A stretch of DNA of 64,000 nucleotides. It comes from Allobranchiibius huperziae. GTDB taxonomy: Bacteria; Actinomycetota; Actinomycetes; Actinomycetales; Dermatophilaceae. The notes beneath the pieces were generated by a model. The model saw only the letters and a program-made list of their open reading frames with translations. It made no database searches and was not told where the DNA came from. The stretch covers positions 1,752,929 through 1,816,928 of the forward strand of contig NZ_JACCFW010000001.1 of the NCBI RefSeq assembly GCF_013410455.1. Reading direction: 5' to 3'. Below are positions 52,100-61,622 of the stretch, in pieces (positions within the stretch are counted from its first letter, which is position 1; the number at the start of each line of letters is the position of its first letter). The position numbers and the translations under genes are program-made.

Positions 52100-53974
52100 T
52101 CAGGCCGGGGTCGGTGCCTCGGCGAACTGCGTGCGGTAGAGCTCGGCGTACAGCCCCTCGGCGGCCAGCAGCTCCGCGTGCCGCCCGTGCTCCACGATCC
52201 GCCCGGCCTCGACCACGAGGATCTGGTCGGCGGCACGGACCGTCGACAGGCGGTGCGCGATGACCAGGGAGGTGCGCCCCTCCAGCGCCGTGTCGAGTGC
52301 CCGCTGCACGGCCGCCTCGGACTCGCTGTCCAGGTGCGCCGTGGCCTCGTCCAGCACCACCACGGACGGCGCCTTGAGCAGCAGGCGTGCGATGGCGAGC
52401 CGCTGCTTCTCGCCGCCGGACAGGCGGTGACCGCGGTCGCCGACCAGGGTGTCCAGACCGTGCGGCAGCCGGTCCACCAGGTCGGAGATGTTCGCGGCCT
52501 GCAGGGCGGCGTGCAGTTCGGCGTCGGTGGCGTCCGGGCGCGCGTAGCGCAGGTTGGCGCCGATGGTGTCGTGGAACATGTGCGCGTCCTGGGTGACCAT
52601 GCCGACCCGGTCGCGCAGCGAGACGTCGCTGACCCCGGTGAGCGGCACCCCTCCGATCCGTACGGCGCCGGACGTCGGGTCGTACAACCGGCCCACCAGC
52701 GCGCTGATCGTGGTCTTGCCGGCACCGGACGGGCCGACGATGGCGACCATCTCCCCCGGGCGCGCGACGAACGAGAGCCCCTTCAGCACCTGCGAGCTCG
52801 CGCCGTCGTCACCGGACTGCACGGTCTGCAGCGATGCCAGCGACACCTGGTCGGCGTCCGGATAGCTGAACTCGACGTCCTCGAACCGTACGTCGAGCGG
52901 CCCGTCCGGCAGCGCCACCGCGTCCGCCGACTCGCGCACCATCGGCCGCAGGTCGAGGATCTCGAAGACCCGCTCGAACGACACGAGCGCCGACATCACG
53001 TCGACCCGGACGTTCGAGAGCTGGGTGAGTGGCAGATAGAGGCGCGCGAGCAACGCGGCCAGCGCGAGCAGCGTGCCGACGGTGAGGGTGCCGCGGGCGG
53101 CCATCACACCGCCGATGCCGTAGACCATGGCCGTGGCGAGCGACGCCAGCAGCGTCAGTCCGACGAGGAAGACGCTGCGCTGCAGCGCCAGGGCGATGCC
53201 GTAGTCGCGCACCTTGCCGGCGCGCTCGGCGTACTCGCGGTGCTCGGTCTCGGGGCGGCCGAACAGCTTGACCAGCAGGGCGCCGGCGACGTTGAAGCGC
53301 TCGGTCATCCGCGCGCCCAGGTCGGCGTTCTCGATCATCTGGTTGCGGGTGAGCCCGGCGACGCGGCGTCCGATGATGCGGGTCGGGATGAGGAAGAGCG
53401 GCACCAGCACCAGCGCCGCCAGGGTGAGCTGCCAGGACAGCACGGCCATCGCGGTCACGATCACCGCGAGGCTGACGGCGTTGGAGACCACGTTGGACAT
53501 CACGGAGGTGAACGCCGTCTGCGCGCCGATGACATCGGAGTTGAGGCGGGTGACGAGCGCACCGGTCTGAGCACGGGTGAAGAACGCGATGGGCTGGCGC
53601 AGCACGTGCGCGAAGACCTCCCGACGCAGGTCGTAGATCAGCCCCTCCCCGATCAGCGCGGACAGCCAGCGTTCACCGACACCCAGCCCGGCATCCAGGA
53701 TCGCGACGACGGCCGCGGCCACGGCGAGCCACACCACGAGTGAGGTGTCCCTGTGCAGGACGCCCTTGTCGACGATCTCGCGCAGGATCAAGGGGGTCGC
53801 GATCACCATCAGCGCGTCGATGATCACCATCACCAGGAATGCGATGAGGGGACGCCGGAACGGGCCGGCGTACCCGAGCACCCGCTTGGTCGTCCCCGGC
53901 TTGAGCGGGGCGTTCTTGACCGAGGAGTCGCGGGTGAGCGAGCGCATCGTCATCCAACCGCCGGGCATCGACAC
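52100..53974 (-). CDS. ABC exporter, fused permease and ATPase
   Basis: The 624-residue half-transporter has six membrane helices in the first about 330 residues, then the ATPase: Walker A IVGPSGAGKTT, Q-loop MVTQDAHMF, signature RLSGGEKQRLAIAR, Walker B VVVLDEATAHLDSE and H-loop IAHRLSTV. Type I lipid or drug exporters of this form work as dimers. The partner may be itself (homodimer). GTG 53974 has GAGGAG 7 nt upstream. The substrate is unknown. Confidence 0.92.
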   Translation of the reverse strand: MSMPGGWMTMRSLTRDSSVKNAPLKPGTTKRVLGYAGPFRRPLIAFLVMVIIDALMVIATPLILREIVDKGVLHRDTSLVVWLAVAAAVVAILDAGLGVGERWLSALIGEGLIYDLRREVFAHVLRQPIAFFTRAQTGALVTRLNSDVIGAQTAFTSVMSNVVSNAVSLAVIVTAMAVLSWQLTLAALVLVPLFLIPTRIIGRRVAGLTRNQMIENADLGARMTERFNVAGALLVKLFGRPETEHREYAERAGKVRDYGIALALQRSVFLVGLTLLASLATAMVYGIGGVMAARGTLTVGTLLALAALLARLYLPLTQLSNVRVDVMSALVSFERVFEILDLRPMVRESADAVALPDGPLDVRFEDVEFSYPDADQVSLASLQTVQSGDDGASSQVLKGLSFVARPGEMVAIVGPSGAGKTTISALVGRLYDPTSGAVRIGGVPLTGVSDVSLRDRVGMVTQDAHMFHDTIGANLRYARPDATDAELHAALQAANISDLVDRLPHGLDTLVGDRGHRLSGGEKQRLAIARLLLKAPSVVVLDEATAHLDSESEAAVQRALDTALEGRTSLVIAHRLSTVRAADQILVVEAGRIVEHGRHAELLAAEGLYAELYRTQFAEAPTPA

Positions 53975-54076
53975 GTCGGCTCTCCTCGCTGTGCAGGTCT
54001 GAAAGGTCTGGCAGGGTCAACACCCGGCGGGGTGCTGGTATGCCGAGCGCGTCTCGGGCAGGTCGCCGACGTGGGG

Positions 54077-54124
54077 GTTTTGCGTCTGTGGCCAGTGCTG
54101 CAGCCCTGGCCACGGACGCAAACC
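54077..54124 (+). repeat. Palindromic intergenic repeat, copy D
   Basis: The single hairpin GCGTCTGTGGCCAG / CTGGCCACGGACGC flanks a loop with GCTGCAGC. It is almost identical to the second hairpin of copy A, and TTTTGCG and CGCAAA extend the arms. It lies between two minus-strand genes (after ABC-F, before the exporter start), so it is not at a convergent junction. A terminator for the ABC-F gene is possible only on the minus strand. Confidence 0.85.
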
Positions 54125-54188
54125 AGCCACATCAGCGTGGCGGACCCGGGTGCCGAAGCGGCCGGCCACGCGGCGTACGCCGGCCGGG

Positions 54189-55787
54189 TCAGGCCAGTGT
54201 GACCAGGTCCAGATAGTCCGGGTTCCAGTGGTCCTCGACCCCGTCAGGGAGCATCAGCACCCGCTCGGGCTCCAGGGCCGACACGGCGCCCTCGTCGTGG
54301 GTCACCAGCACCACGGCACCCTCGTAGCCGCGCAGCGCGCCGAGGATCTCCTCACGCGAGGCCGGGTCGAGGTTGTTGGTCGGCTCGTCGAGCAGCAGCA
54401 CGTTGGCCGACGACACGACCAGCAGTGCGAGCGACAGCCGGGTCTTCTCGCCACCGGACAGCACCCGAGTGGGCTTCAGCACGTCCTCACCGCTGAAGAG
54501 GAACGAGCCGAGCACCTTGCGGGTCTCGGTCTCGCCGAGGTCCGGGGCCGCGGACTTCATGTTGTCCAGGACCGACCGGTCCATATCGAGGTTCTCGTGT
54601 TCCTGGGCGTAGTAGCCGAGCTTCAGCCCGTGCCCCGGCTGCACCTCACCGGTGTCCGGGTCGTCGACGCCCGCGAGGATCCGCAGCAGGGTGGTCTTGC
54701 CCGCACCGTTCAGGCCGAGAACGACGACCCGCGAGCCGCGGTCGATCGCCAGGTCGACGTCGGTGAAGATCTCCAGCGAGCCGTAGGACCGCGAAAGCCC
54801 TTCTGCCATCAGCGGAGTGCGGCCGCACGGCGAAGGCTTCGGGAAGCGCAGCTTGGCGACGCGGTCCTGCTGGCGTTCGGTCTCCAGGCCGGCGAGCAGC
54901 CGTTCGGCACGCTTGGCCATGTTCTGCGCGGCCGTCGCCTTGGTGGCCTTGGCGCGCATCTTGTCGGCCTGGCCGAAGAGCGCCGACGCCTTCTTCTCGG
55001 CGTTCTGCCGCTCACGCTTACGGCGGCGCTCATCGGTCTCGCGCTGCTGCAGGTAGGTCTTCCACCCCATGTTGTACTGATCGAGCTCGGCGCGATTGGC
55101 GTCGAGATGGAAGACCCGGGTCACCACGGTGTCCAGCATCTCCACGTCGTGGCTGATGATGATCAGCCCGCCCTTGTACGCGCGCAGGTAGTCGCGCAGC
55201 CAGCCGATCGAGTCGGCGTCCAGGTGGTTGGTCGGCTCGTCGAGCAGCAGCGTCTGCGCGCCGGAGAAGAGGATCCGGGACAGCTCCACGCGGCGTCGCT
55301 GACCACCGGACAGGGTCTGCAGCGGCTGGTCCAGCAGTCGCTCGGTGAGGGCCAGCGCGGAGGCGATGGACGCGGCCTCGGACTCCGCGGCGTACCCGCC
55401 CTGCGCCTGGAACTCGTGGTCCAGCCGGGTGTAGCGACGCATCGCCTTCTCGCGACGTTCCTCGTCCTCGTCGCCCATCTGCGCCTCGGCCTTGCGCAGG
55501 TCGCGCACGATCGTGTCCAGTCCTCGCGCGGACAGGATGCGGTCGCGCGCCAGCACCGTGAGGTCGCCGGTGCGGGGGTCCTGGGGCAGGTAGCCGACCT
55601 CGCCGGAGCGGGTCACCTGACCGGCCTCGGGGTTCGCCTGGCCCGCCAGCACCTTCGTGAGGGTCGTCTTGCCGGCGCCGTTGCGGCCGACGAGACCGAC
55701 GCGGTCGCCGGGCGCGACGCGGAAGCTGGTGTGTTCCAACAGGGTCCGGGCGCCGGCGCGTAGTTCGAGGTCATGCGCGGTGAGCAC
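54189..55787 (-). CDS. ABC-F family ATP-binding protein
   Basis: The 532-residue protein has two ABC domains and no membrane part. Domain 1 (about 1-230) has VGRNGAGKTT, LSGGQRRRVELSR and LLLDEPTNHLD. Domain 2 (about 325-532) has LGLNGAGKTT, LSGGEKTRLSLAL and LLLDEPTNNLD. Between them is the charged linker (RRRKRERQNAEKKASALF, 260-320), the arm that reaches the tRNA site in translation factors. It belongs to the translation-regulating or antibiotic-protecting ABC-F class. GTG 55787 has AAGGAG 7 nt upstream. The exact role is unknown. Confidence 0.92.
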   Translation of the reverse strand: MLTAHDLELRAGARTLLEHTSFRVAPGDRVGLVGRNGAGKTTLTKVLAGQANPEAGQVTRSGEVGYLPQDPRTGDLTVLARDRILSARGLDTIVRDLRKAEAQMGDEDEERREKAMRRYTRLDHEFQAQGGYAAESEAASIASALALTERLLDQPLQTLSGGQRRRVELSRILFSGAQTLLLDEPTNHLDADSIGWLRDYLRAYKGGLIIISHDVEMLDTVVTRVFHLDANRAELDQYNMGWKTYLQQRETDERRRKRERQNAEKKASALFGQADKMRAKATKATAAQNMAKRAERLLAGLETERQQDRVAKLRFPKPSPCGRTPLMAEGLSRSYGSLEIFTDVDLAIDRGSRVVVLGLNGAGKTTLLRILAGVDDPDTGEVQPGHGLKLGYYAQEHENLDMDRSVLDNMKSAAPDLGETETRKVLGSFLFSGEDVLKPTRVLSGGEKTRLSLALLVVSSANVLLLDEPTNNLDPASREEILGALRGYEGAVVLVTHDEGAVSALEPERVLMLPDGVEDHWNPDYLDLVTLA

Positions 55788-56009
55788 GGTCGGACTCCTT
55801 CGGGTGGGATGAGGGGCGTTCGCCTGCGCAGGACGCGGCAACGCGAACGCCCGACCCCGGGCCGGTGGGTCAGGCGTATACACCATTTTACGCCCACCGC
55901 AGCGGCCGGACGACCACATGGGCGCGCACGTGACCAATGTCGCTGACTACGCTGAAGTAGATCAGCCGGGCCCTGTCCGGCCCACCGATTTTCGGAAGGT
56001 CGACCCGCC

Positions 56010-56978
56010 GTGACGTTCAACGACAACGCCAACATCGGCACCTCCGACGTCTCCAGCGGCGGTTCGAGCGGCGGTGGCGGGAGTTTCGCGCCGGGCGGGA
56101 TGGTCGCCGGCGGGGGTGTCGGCGGGCTGGTCTTGACCGTCATCATCATCCTCATCACCCACTTCGCGGGCGGTGGCACCGGCGGCACGACGTCGAACGC
56201 CGACGGCGCGGGCAACGCCGGCAATGTCGCCGGCAATCAGTACGACGGAGGGCAGGTCGGCGGAAGCGACCAGGTGCAGCAGCAGCTCGCCGCCTGCAAG
56301 ACCGGTGCCGACGCCAACCGCAACGACATCTGCCTCATCAAGGCCACCGTGGCGACGGTGGAGAACTTCTGGACCACCTATCTGCCCAAGGCCACCGGCA
56401 AGCAGTACACCGGGGCCGTCGCGGTGGTCTACAGCGGCAGCACCCAGTCCGCCTGCGGCACCGCCAGCAACCAGACCGGACCCTTCTACTGCCCGCTCGA
56501 CAAGAAGGTCTACATCGACGCCGGCTTCTTCTCCGAGCTGAGCAGCAAGTACGGCGCGGACACCGGTCAGCTGGCCAAGGAGTACGTCGTGGCGCACGAG
56601 TACGGCCACCACATCCAGGACCTGCTCGGCGCACTCGGACGCGCGCAGCAGGATCCCCAGGGCGCCACGAGCGGCTCCGTCCGCACGGAACTGCAGGCCG
56701 ACTGCTACGCGGGTCTCTGGGCGCACTACGCCACGACCACCAAGGACGCCAACGGGACGGCGTACCTGAAGGCCATCACCGCCTCGGACATCAGGTCGGC
56801 ACTGTCGGCGGCCTCCGCCGTCGGCGACGACCGCATCCAGAAGCAGTCGTCCGGACGTGTCAACCAGGACACCTGGACGCACGGGTCGTCCGCCGAGCGG
56901 CAGCACTGGTTCCAGACGGGCTATCAGACCGGCCGGCTCAACGCCTGCGACACCTTCAACGCCACCTCGCTCGGCTGA
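56010..56978 (+). CDS. Neutral zinc metallopeptidase (YpfJ/DUF-type, membrane anchored)
   Basis: The 322-residue protein has a Gly/Ser-rich cytoplasmic start, one membrane helix (about 38-52) and a peptidase domain outside. The zinc motif is VVAHEYGHHIQD (His196, Glu197, His200) with the third ligand probably Glu in ELQADCYAGLWA. The family is YpfJ-like. The role in envelope quality control is only inferred. Start GTG 56010, with GGAAGG about 10 nt upstream. Several Cys pairs (such as CACGTAS and FYCP) suggest disulfides outside the cell. Confidence 0.88.
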   Translation: MTFNDNANIGTSDVSSGGSSGGGGSFAPGGMVAGGGVGGLVLTVIIILITHFAGGGTGGTTSNADGAGNAGNVAGNQYDGGQVGGSDQVQQQLAACKTGADANRNDICLIKATVATVENFWTTYLPKATGKQYTGAVAVVYSGSTQSACGTASNQTGPFYCPLDKKVYIDAGFFSELSSKYGADTGQLAKEYVVAHEYGHHIQDLLGALGRAQQDPQGATSGSVRTELQADCYAGLWAHYATTTKDANGTAYLKAITASDIRSALSAASAVGDDRIQKQSSGRVNQDTWTHGSSAERQHWFQTGYQTGRLNACDTFNATSLG

Positions 56979-57041
56979 CCAGTTCTTCCGGATCGCGAGA
57001 CACCGGTCTCATCGAGCGGACACCCGCCTACCGTCGGATGA

Positions 57042-58244
57042 GTGGACGCACCGGTGACTGCACGCCCCTGGGTGATGCTGACGCTCGGCACCCTGGCGCT
57101 CACCGTCGCCTGCAGCCTCCTCTACGGCATGCCGTTCCTCGTGCCGACCTTCCGGGCGCAGGGAGTGAGCCTCAGCGGCGCTGGTGCCCTCGCGGCCGCA
57201 CCGTCGCTCGGCCTGGTCGCCACCCTCATCCTGTGGGGCGGCTTCGCCGACCGGTACGGCGAACGGCTGGCGATGTGGCTGGGCCTCGGCCTCACGGGTC
57301 TCGCCGGCCTGGTGGCCGCCGCGAGCCACACGCTGCCCGCCCGTGCGGCGGCGCTGGCCCTGGTGGGAGCCGCGGGCGCGTCGGTCAACTCCGCGAGCGG
57401 GCGGCTGATCATGGGCTGGTTCCCGCAGGAACGACGCGGGGTGGCGATGGGCGTGCGGCAAATGGGACAGCCGCTCGGGGTCGCCGTGGCCGCCTTAGTG
57501 CTGCCACCGCTGGCCCACCGGTACGGCGTGTCGGTGGCGCTGATCGCGCCCTCGGTGCTGTGTCTCCTGGTCACGCTGGCTCTGCTGCTGTTCGCCGTCG
57601 ACCCACCGCGCCACGCGCCCGTGCAGACCGGAGTGCGCCCTGCATCGCCCTACCGGGACTCGGCTGCGCTGTGGCGGGTGCACGCCGCCAGCGCCCTGCT
57701 GGTCGTCCCGCAGTTCGCGACCGCGACCTTCGCCGCCGAATACCTGGTGGCACAGCGTCACTGGGATCCTGCGGGTGCGGGTCGCATCCTCGCGGTGATC
57801 GCCGTCCTGGGTGCCACCGGCCGTCTGGTGACAGGTCGCTGGTCCGATCGGGTCGGCAACCGGCTGGGGCCGATGCGGCAGATCGCGGTGGTCTCGATGT
57901 GCTGCATGCTCGCAGTGGCCGCCACCGCGTGGGCGGGCTCGGTGCTGGTGATCCTGGCGCTCGCGGCGGCCTCGATCGTGTCGGTGACGGACAACGGGCT
58001 GGGCTTCACGGCGACAGCGGAGTTCGCCGGGCCGTTCTGGGCCGGTCGGGCGCTCGGCACCCAGAACACCGCGCAGAACCTCGCGGCGTTCGGCACCGGA
58101 CCTCTGGTCGGGGCACTGGCCGCCGCGCACGGATACGGGCTCGCGTTCGCGATCTGCGCGGTCTTCCCGCTGGTCGGCGCAGCCATCACCCCCGTCACGG
58201 CCGAACGACGGCGGCTGGGGCTCCTCCGCGCCCGGACGGGCTGA
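57042..58244 (+). CDS. MFS transporter
   Basis: The 400-residue membrane protein has about 12 helices. The loop GGFADRYGERLAMW is the MFS A-loop motif. MGWFPQERRGVAMGVRQMGQPLGVAVAAL resembles the CynX/NimT-type group. The substrate is unknown, with nitrate/anion or a drug possible. Start GTG 57042 is used, with an in-frame GTG at 57054 possible. It is convergent with the sortase gene, 6 nt apart, so no separate terminator fits between them. Confidence 0.85.
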   Translation: MDAPVTARPWVMLTLGTLALTVACSLLYGMPFLVPTFRAQGVSLSGAGALAAAPSLGLVATLILWGGFADRYGERLAMWLGLGLTGLAGLVAAASHTLPARAAALALVGAAGASVNSASGRLIMGWFPQERRGVAMGVRQMGQPLGVAVAALVLPPLAHRYGVSVALIAPSVLCLLVTLALLLFAVDPPRHAPVQTGVRPASPYRDSAALWRVHAASALLVVPQFATATFAAEYLVAQRHWDPAGAGRILAVIAVLGATGRLVTGRWSDRVGNRLGPMRQIAVVSMCCMLAVAATAWAGSVLVILALAAASIVSVTDNGLGFTATAEFAGPFWAGRALGTQNTAQNLAAFGTGPLVGALAAAHGYGLAFAICAVFPLVGAAITPVTAERRRLGLLRARTG

Positions 58245-58250
58245 GGAGGT

Positions 58251-58925
58251 CTAGGCGGCCAGGCGGGCGTAGACGACGGTGTTGTTGCGGAAGTGGCCGG
58301 TCGCCGAGTCGAAACTGCCGCCGCAGGTGATCAGGCGCAGTTCAGGGTCGGTGGTGTTGCCGTAGACCGCCTGGGTCGGGAAGTTGTCCTTGGGGACGCT
58401 GACGACGCGATAGACGTCGTAGGTCAGGACCTTCCCGCTCTTCAGGGTCACCGTCACGGTGGCGCCGTTCTTGATCTGAGCCAGGTGATAGAAGACCGCT
58501 CCCCCGCGCGAGCTGGTGACGTGGCCGACGATGGTGGCCGGACCGACGGCTCCGGGGGTGGGTGATCCGGTGAACCAGCCCGCCTGGTCGGCGTGCTTGT
58601 CGTCCGGTACGACGATCTCCCGGTTGGCGGTCGCGCCGAGCGTCAGCAGCGTCGACCCCTCGTTCAGACTCGGGATGCTGATCTTGCTGGGTGGTGAGAG
58701 GGGCGCCGCCGCGGGGCTGTTCGCCGAGGAGGACGTCGACGGGGACGTCACGGACGGGCTGGCGGGCGAGGTGCTCGAGCTGCTCGTCTGCGACGCCGGA
58801 AGCGGGATGGCGTCGGTGTGGGCGGGGCGGTGCGTGCCCCACACGATAGCGACGATGCCACCGAGGACCAGACACGCGCACAGCACGCCGATAGCGATGG
58901 TCTGTGCGCGTGTCCGGTTCTTCAT
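58251..58925 (-). CDS. Class F sortase
   Basis: The 224-residue membrane-anchored transpeptidase has an N-terminal membrane helix (about 9-30), a Pro/Ser-rich linker and a sortase domain with catalytic His135 (TIVGHVTSS) and Cys201 (RLITCGGSFD). The ending FRNNTVVYARLA supplies the family Arg region. Class F sortases of actinobacteria attach proteins to the cell wall or other acceptors, often a single dedicated partner. The likely partner is the CHRD protein next upstream. The start is ATG 58925. Confidence 0.9.
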   Translation of the reverse strand: MKNRTRAQTIAIGVLCACLVLGGIVAIVWGTHRPAHTDAIPLPASQTSSSSTSPASPSVTSPSTSSSANSPAAAPLSPPSKISIPSLNEGSTLLTLGATANREIVVPDDKHADQAGWFTGSPTPGAVGPATIVGHVTSSRGGAVFYHLAQIKNGATVTVTLKSGKVLTYDVYRVVSVPKDNFPTQAVYGNTTDPELRLITCGGSFDSATGHFRNNTVVYARLAA

Positions 58926-58960
58926 GTGATCCTCAATTACTCCGTGTCAGACCGGGTGGG

Positions 58961-59734
58961 TCAGACGTTGGTGCGCTGACGGCGACGCATCACCAGGACG
59001 CCCGCAGCACCGATCGCCACGGCAGCAGCGCCGCCCGCGATCGCGGTGCTGTTGTTGGAGTCCTTGGTCGAGGCGAAGCCGGTGTTCACGCCGCCACCGG
59101 GCATCATGCTCATCTGACTAGCCTGGACGACGCCACAGTCGGCGGGGTCGGTGGCCTCTTCGGGCAGGCTCGGGTCGAGCTCGGACTTGGACGAGCCGCT
59201 GTACTTGCCGTCCTTGTTGTAGTCCACACCGTGCTGCACGATGACGGCCTTACCGTCCTTCAGAGCAGTCGCGGTGGCCGCGGGCACAGTGAAGGTGCGG
59301 CTGTAGGTGGCCGTCCCGACCGGGAACCGGGTGACCGCGAGGCCACTGGCCGGCGAGGTGTCACCGGAGGTGGTCAGCGACTGCGCGATGGCACCGTAGC
59401 TGTCCTGTGCGTCGGCGACGCGCAGGTGGCCGTCGACGCCCGTGCCCTTCTCGGTGGGCGACGGGCAGGAGTTCGTCCCGCCGACGTGGATGTGCTGGGC
59501 GTGCGGGGCGCCGGCGAGCAGACCGGAGTCCACGATCTTGATCGACAACTGGTCGCCCTTGAGCGTGCCGGTCACGGTCGCGCTCGCGCCGCTCTCGTTG
59601 AGCTGCGTGAGGTGCGCCGACAGGTAGGTGGTGCCGCTCGAGTCAGCCATCGCGGACGAGGCGGTCGAGAGGGGAATCGCAACACAGGCTGCTCCAGCGG
59701 CAGCGAGAGCGAGGGACTTCTTGACAGTCGACAT
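58961..59734 (-). CDS. CHRD-domain secreted protein with C-terminal anchor (likely sortase substrate)
   Basis: The 257-residue protein has a signal peptide (ending about SSAMA-D, residue 30) and a CHRD-like domain starting TTYLSAHLTQLNESGASATVTG, with APHAQHIHVGG (His cluster). The C-terminal part is GGGVNTG (213-219), then hydrophobic 230-249 and RRRQR (250-254). It has the layout of a cell-wall sorting signal but lacks LPXTG. ATG 59734 has GGAAGGG upstream. It is adjacent to and co-directional with the class F sortase 35 nt downstream. Confidence 0.85.
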   Translation of the reverse strand: MSTVKKSLALAAAGAACVAIPLSTASSAMADSSGTTYLSAHLTQLNESGASATVTGTLKGDQLSIKIVDSGLLAGAPHAQHIHVGGTNSCPSPTEKGTGVDGHLRVADAQDSYGAIAQSLTTSGDTSPASGLAVTRFPVGTATYSRTFTVPAATATALKDGKAVIVQHGVDYNKDGKYSGSSKSELDPSLPEEATDPADCGVVQASQMSMMPGGGVNTGFASTKDSNNSTAIAGGAAAVAIGAAGVLVMRRRQRTNV

Positions 59735-59893
59735 GCGTAAACCCTTCCGTGATGCTCGATCGAAGTCGGGATGACGTCGCCAGTTCGAGGCATTCACTGT
59801 GGAACCGTTCGGTCTATCTGAGAAGCGTCGAAACCTCGCGAGGAGCTTTCAACCACGGTGCGGTACGAAGACCGCTTGCTTCGATCCTCGTGG

Positions 59894-60331
59894 TCAGCCG
59901 CCGCGAACGGTGGATGGCCATGAGGTCGAAATCCTGGAGGCCGGTTGCGCCCGGTGGCGCAGTCCGACGATGGCGGCGACCACCACGATGGTCTCGGTGA
60001 TCACCGAGACGACGCCGAGGGGTTCCAGCCAGTTGCCGACGTCGTCGGAGAGCATGGGGAACGCCGTCAGACGGGTGGCCGCGTAACCTGCGACCGCGAG
60101 CCCACAGGTGAGCACGGCGAGCGCGTACACGGCAGAACTGTCGCGGACCAGAGCTGCGCCGGCGATCGACAGGCACCCGACGGTCAGCACGATGAAGAGC
60201 CACCCCATGTACGGCGCCTCGCGCAGGTGCTCACCGGTGACCGGGATGTGGGCCACGGCTGCGACGACCGCGAACACGGCGACGACCCAGCGTGCCCGTG
60301 AGGCATGCGGTGTGGTGAGGAACTGCTCCAT
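59894..60331 (-). CDS. Small four-helix membrane protein
   Basis: The 145-residue protein has about four membrane helices (WVVAVFAVVAAVAHIPV, GWLFIVLTVGCLSIAGAAL, YALAVLTCGLAVAGYAA, VISVITETIVVVAAIVGL-like) and a basic C-tail. HIPVTGEHLREAPYMGW is a loop with two His and a Glu that could bind a metal or heme, a speculation. ATG 60331 has GGAAGGA upstream. It sits between the anti-sigma gene and the CHRD gene in the cluster. Confidence 0.75.
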   Translation of the reverse strand: MEQFLTTPHASRARWVVAVFAVVAAVAHIPVTGEHLREAPYMGWLFIVLTVGCLSIAGAALVRDSSAVYALAVLTCGLAVAGYAATRLTAFPMLSDDVGNWLEPLGVVSVITETIVVVAAIVGLRHRAQPASRISTSWPSTVRGG

Positions 60332-60396
60332 GATGCGTCCTTCCGGGTCGCTGTGCGGGGTATTCGGAGCCCCTCCCCGGACGGATGGGAAGCAGA

Positions 60397-61086
60397 TCAC
60401 ATTCGCAGACTGACCAGGCTCTCGCCGTCCGCGCCGTACAGCGTGAGGACCGCAAGGTGCCGACGGGGAACGTCCGTGGAGGAGGTGTAGACGGCGTGGC
60501 CGGAGTACCCGGAGGACCACCAGCCCGCCGAGTGAAGTGAGCCGTCGTCCTTGGTGACCACGAGGTGGCACTGCACGTTCTGCGGTATGCCGTCGACACT
60601 GATGCGCAAGGTGGTGCCCGAGGCGACGCCGGTGGCTCTCACGTGCATCGTGACGGCACCGGACGTGGCGACGGCGTTCACCGTGTCCGGCTGGTTCAGT
60701 CGCTGCGCCGTCAGCGCGGCTCCGCCCGCGAGCAGGAGAGCCAGCACCGCTGCGACGGCGATGAGCCGACGTCTCCCGCCGCGCAGCGCGCGCTTCCGCC
60801 AGGTCGGACCCGACGCCGGCGGCTCCTGCGTCCCGTCCTGCTCGGTGGCGTCGACGGCCGCCGCGACACGATCGAAGAGCGCGGCGGGCGGGCGGGGAAG
60901 GGTCAGGTCACTGTCGGCGACGGCAGCCAGCCGAGGCACGATCGCCGAGAACTCGGCCAGCTCGGCGCGGCACTCCTCGCAGGTCGGCAGGTGGTCCCGC
61001 ACCGCCATCTCGTCGGCCGGTTCCAGGGCGCCCAGCGCGTAGGCGGCCAGGTCGGCCCGCACCGGGTCGTAGGACCATCCGGTCAT
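60397..61086 (-). CDS. Anti-sigma factor, RskA-like
   Basis: The 229-residue membrane protein has a cytoplasmic zinc-finger anti-sigma domain with HLPTCEEC (His32, Cys36, Cys39). One membrane helix lies about 107-125, and the outer RskA-like domain ends LYGADGESLVSLRM. It should bind and silence the ECF sigma factor encoded just upstream and release it on a cell-surface signal. ATG 61086 overlaps the sigma stop by 4 nt. The signal is unknown, but copper or redox stress is suggested by the neighbouring cupredoxin. Confidence 0.92.
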   Translation of the reverse strand: MTGWSYDPVRADLAAYALGALEPADEMAVRDHLPTCEECRAELAEFSAIVPRLAAVADSDLTLPRPPAALFDRVAAAVDATEQDGTQEPPASGPTWRKRALRGGRRRLIAVAAVLALLLAGGAALTAQRLNQPDTVNAVATSGAVTMHVRATGVASGTTLRISVDGIPQNVQCHLVVTKDDGSLHSAGWWSSGYSGHAVYTSSTDVPRRHLAVLTLYGADGESLVSLRM

Positions 61087-61622
61087 GGCGTCATCCCCCG
61101 CTCCATCAGTGCCAGCCGCAACGCCTTGAGGGCGTAGAACGCGCGGGACTTCACCGTGCCCACGGGGATCTGCAGGACGCGGGCCGCCTCGGCGACGGTG
61201 TGGCCGACGTAGTAGGTCTGCATCAGGACCTCCCGGTGTTCGACCGACAGCGCCGCGAGCGCGTCGAGGATCACGATCCGGTCGAGGCCGGCCTCCAGGT
61301 CGGTGTCGTCCGGCGTGCCCATCAGGACCCGGTCGGCCCCGGCACCCGACACCTCGGTCGGTCGGGCCTCGGCCCTGCGGTGCTGGTCGATCGCGATCCG
61401 GCGGGCGACGGTGAACAGCCACGGACGGATGTCCTGCCGTACGGCCGGTTGCCCGGGCAGGTGCTGCCATGCCCGGACGAGGGTCTCCTGCACGATGTCC
61501 TCGGCACGGCCGCGGTCACCGCCGCTGAGGTGCAGGGCGAAACCGAACAGCGCCGTCGCATGTCGGTCGTAGAGCGCACGCAGATCCGTGCGCTCCTTCG
61601 CCTGCACCTCAGGTCTTACCAC
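61083..61622 (-). CDS. ECF RNA polymerase sigma factor (SigK-like group)
   Basis: The 179-residue protein has region 2 (YDRHATALFGFALHL, DIVQETLVRAW, and RPWLFTVARRIAIDQHRR) and region 4 (LSVEHREVLMQTYYVGHTVAEAARVLQIPVGTVKSRAFYALKAL). It should direct transcription of the local cluster and be controlled by the adjacent anti-sigma. The start is uncertain: GTG 61622 overlaps the upstream membrane gene by 7 nt and GTG 61607 is the alternative. Class by family only. Confidence 0.93.
   Translation of the reverse strand: MVRPEVQAKERTDLRALYDRHATALFGFALHLSGGDRGRAEDIVQETLVRAWQHLPGQPAVRQDIRPWLFTVARRIAIDQHRRAEARPTEVSGAGADRVLMGTPDDTDLEAGLDRIVILDALAALSVEHREVLMQTYYVGHTVAEAARVLQIPVGTVKSRAFYALKALRLALMERGMTP

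Noticed and set aside
54189-55787. Longer start of the ABC-F gene toward 55937
   Set aside because: The upstream extension has no ribosome binding site. GTG 55787 has AAGGAG 7 nt before it and the canonical ABC-F N-terminus.
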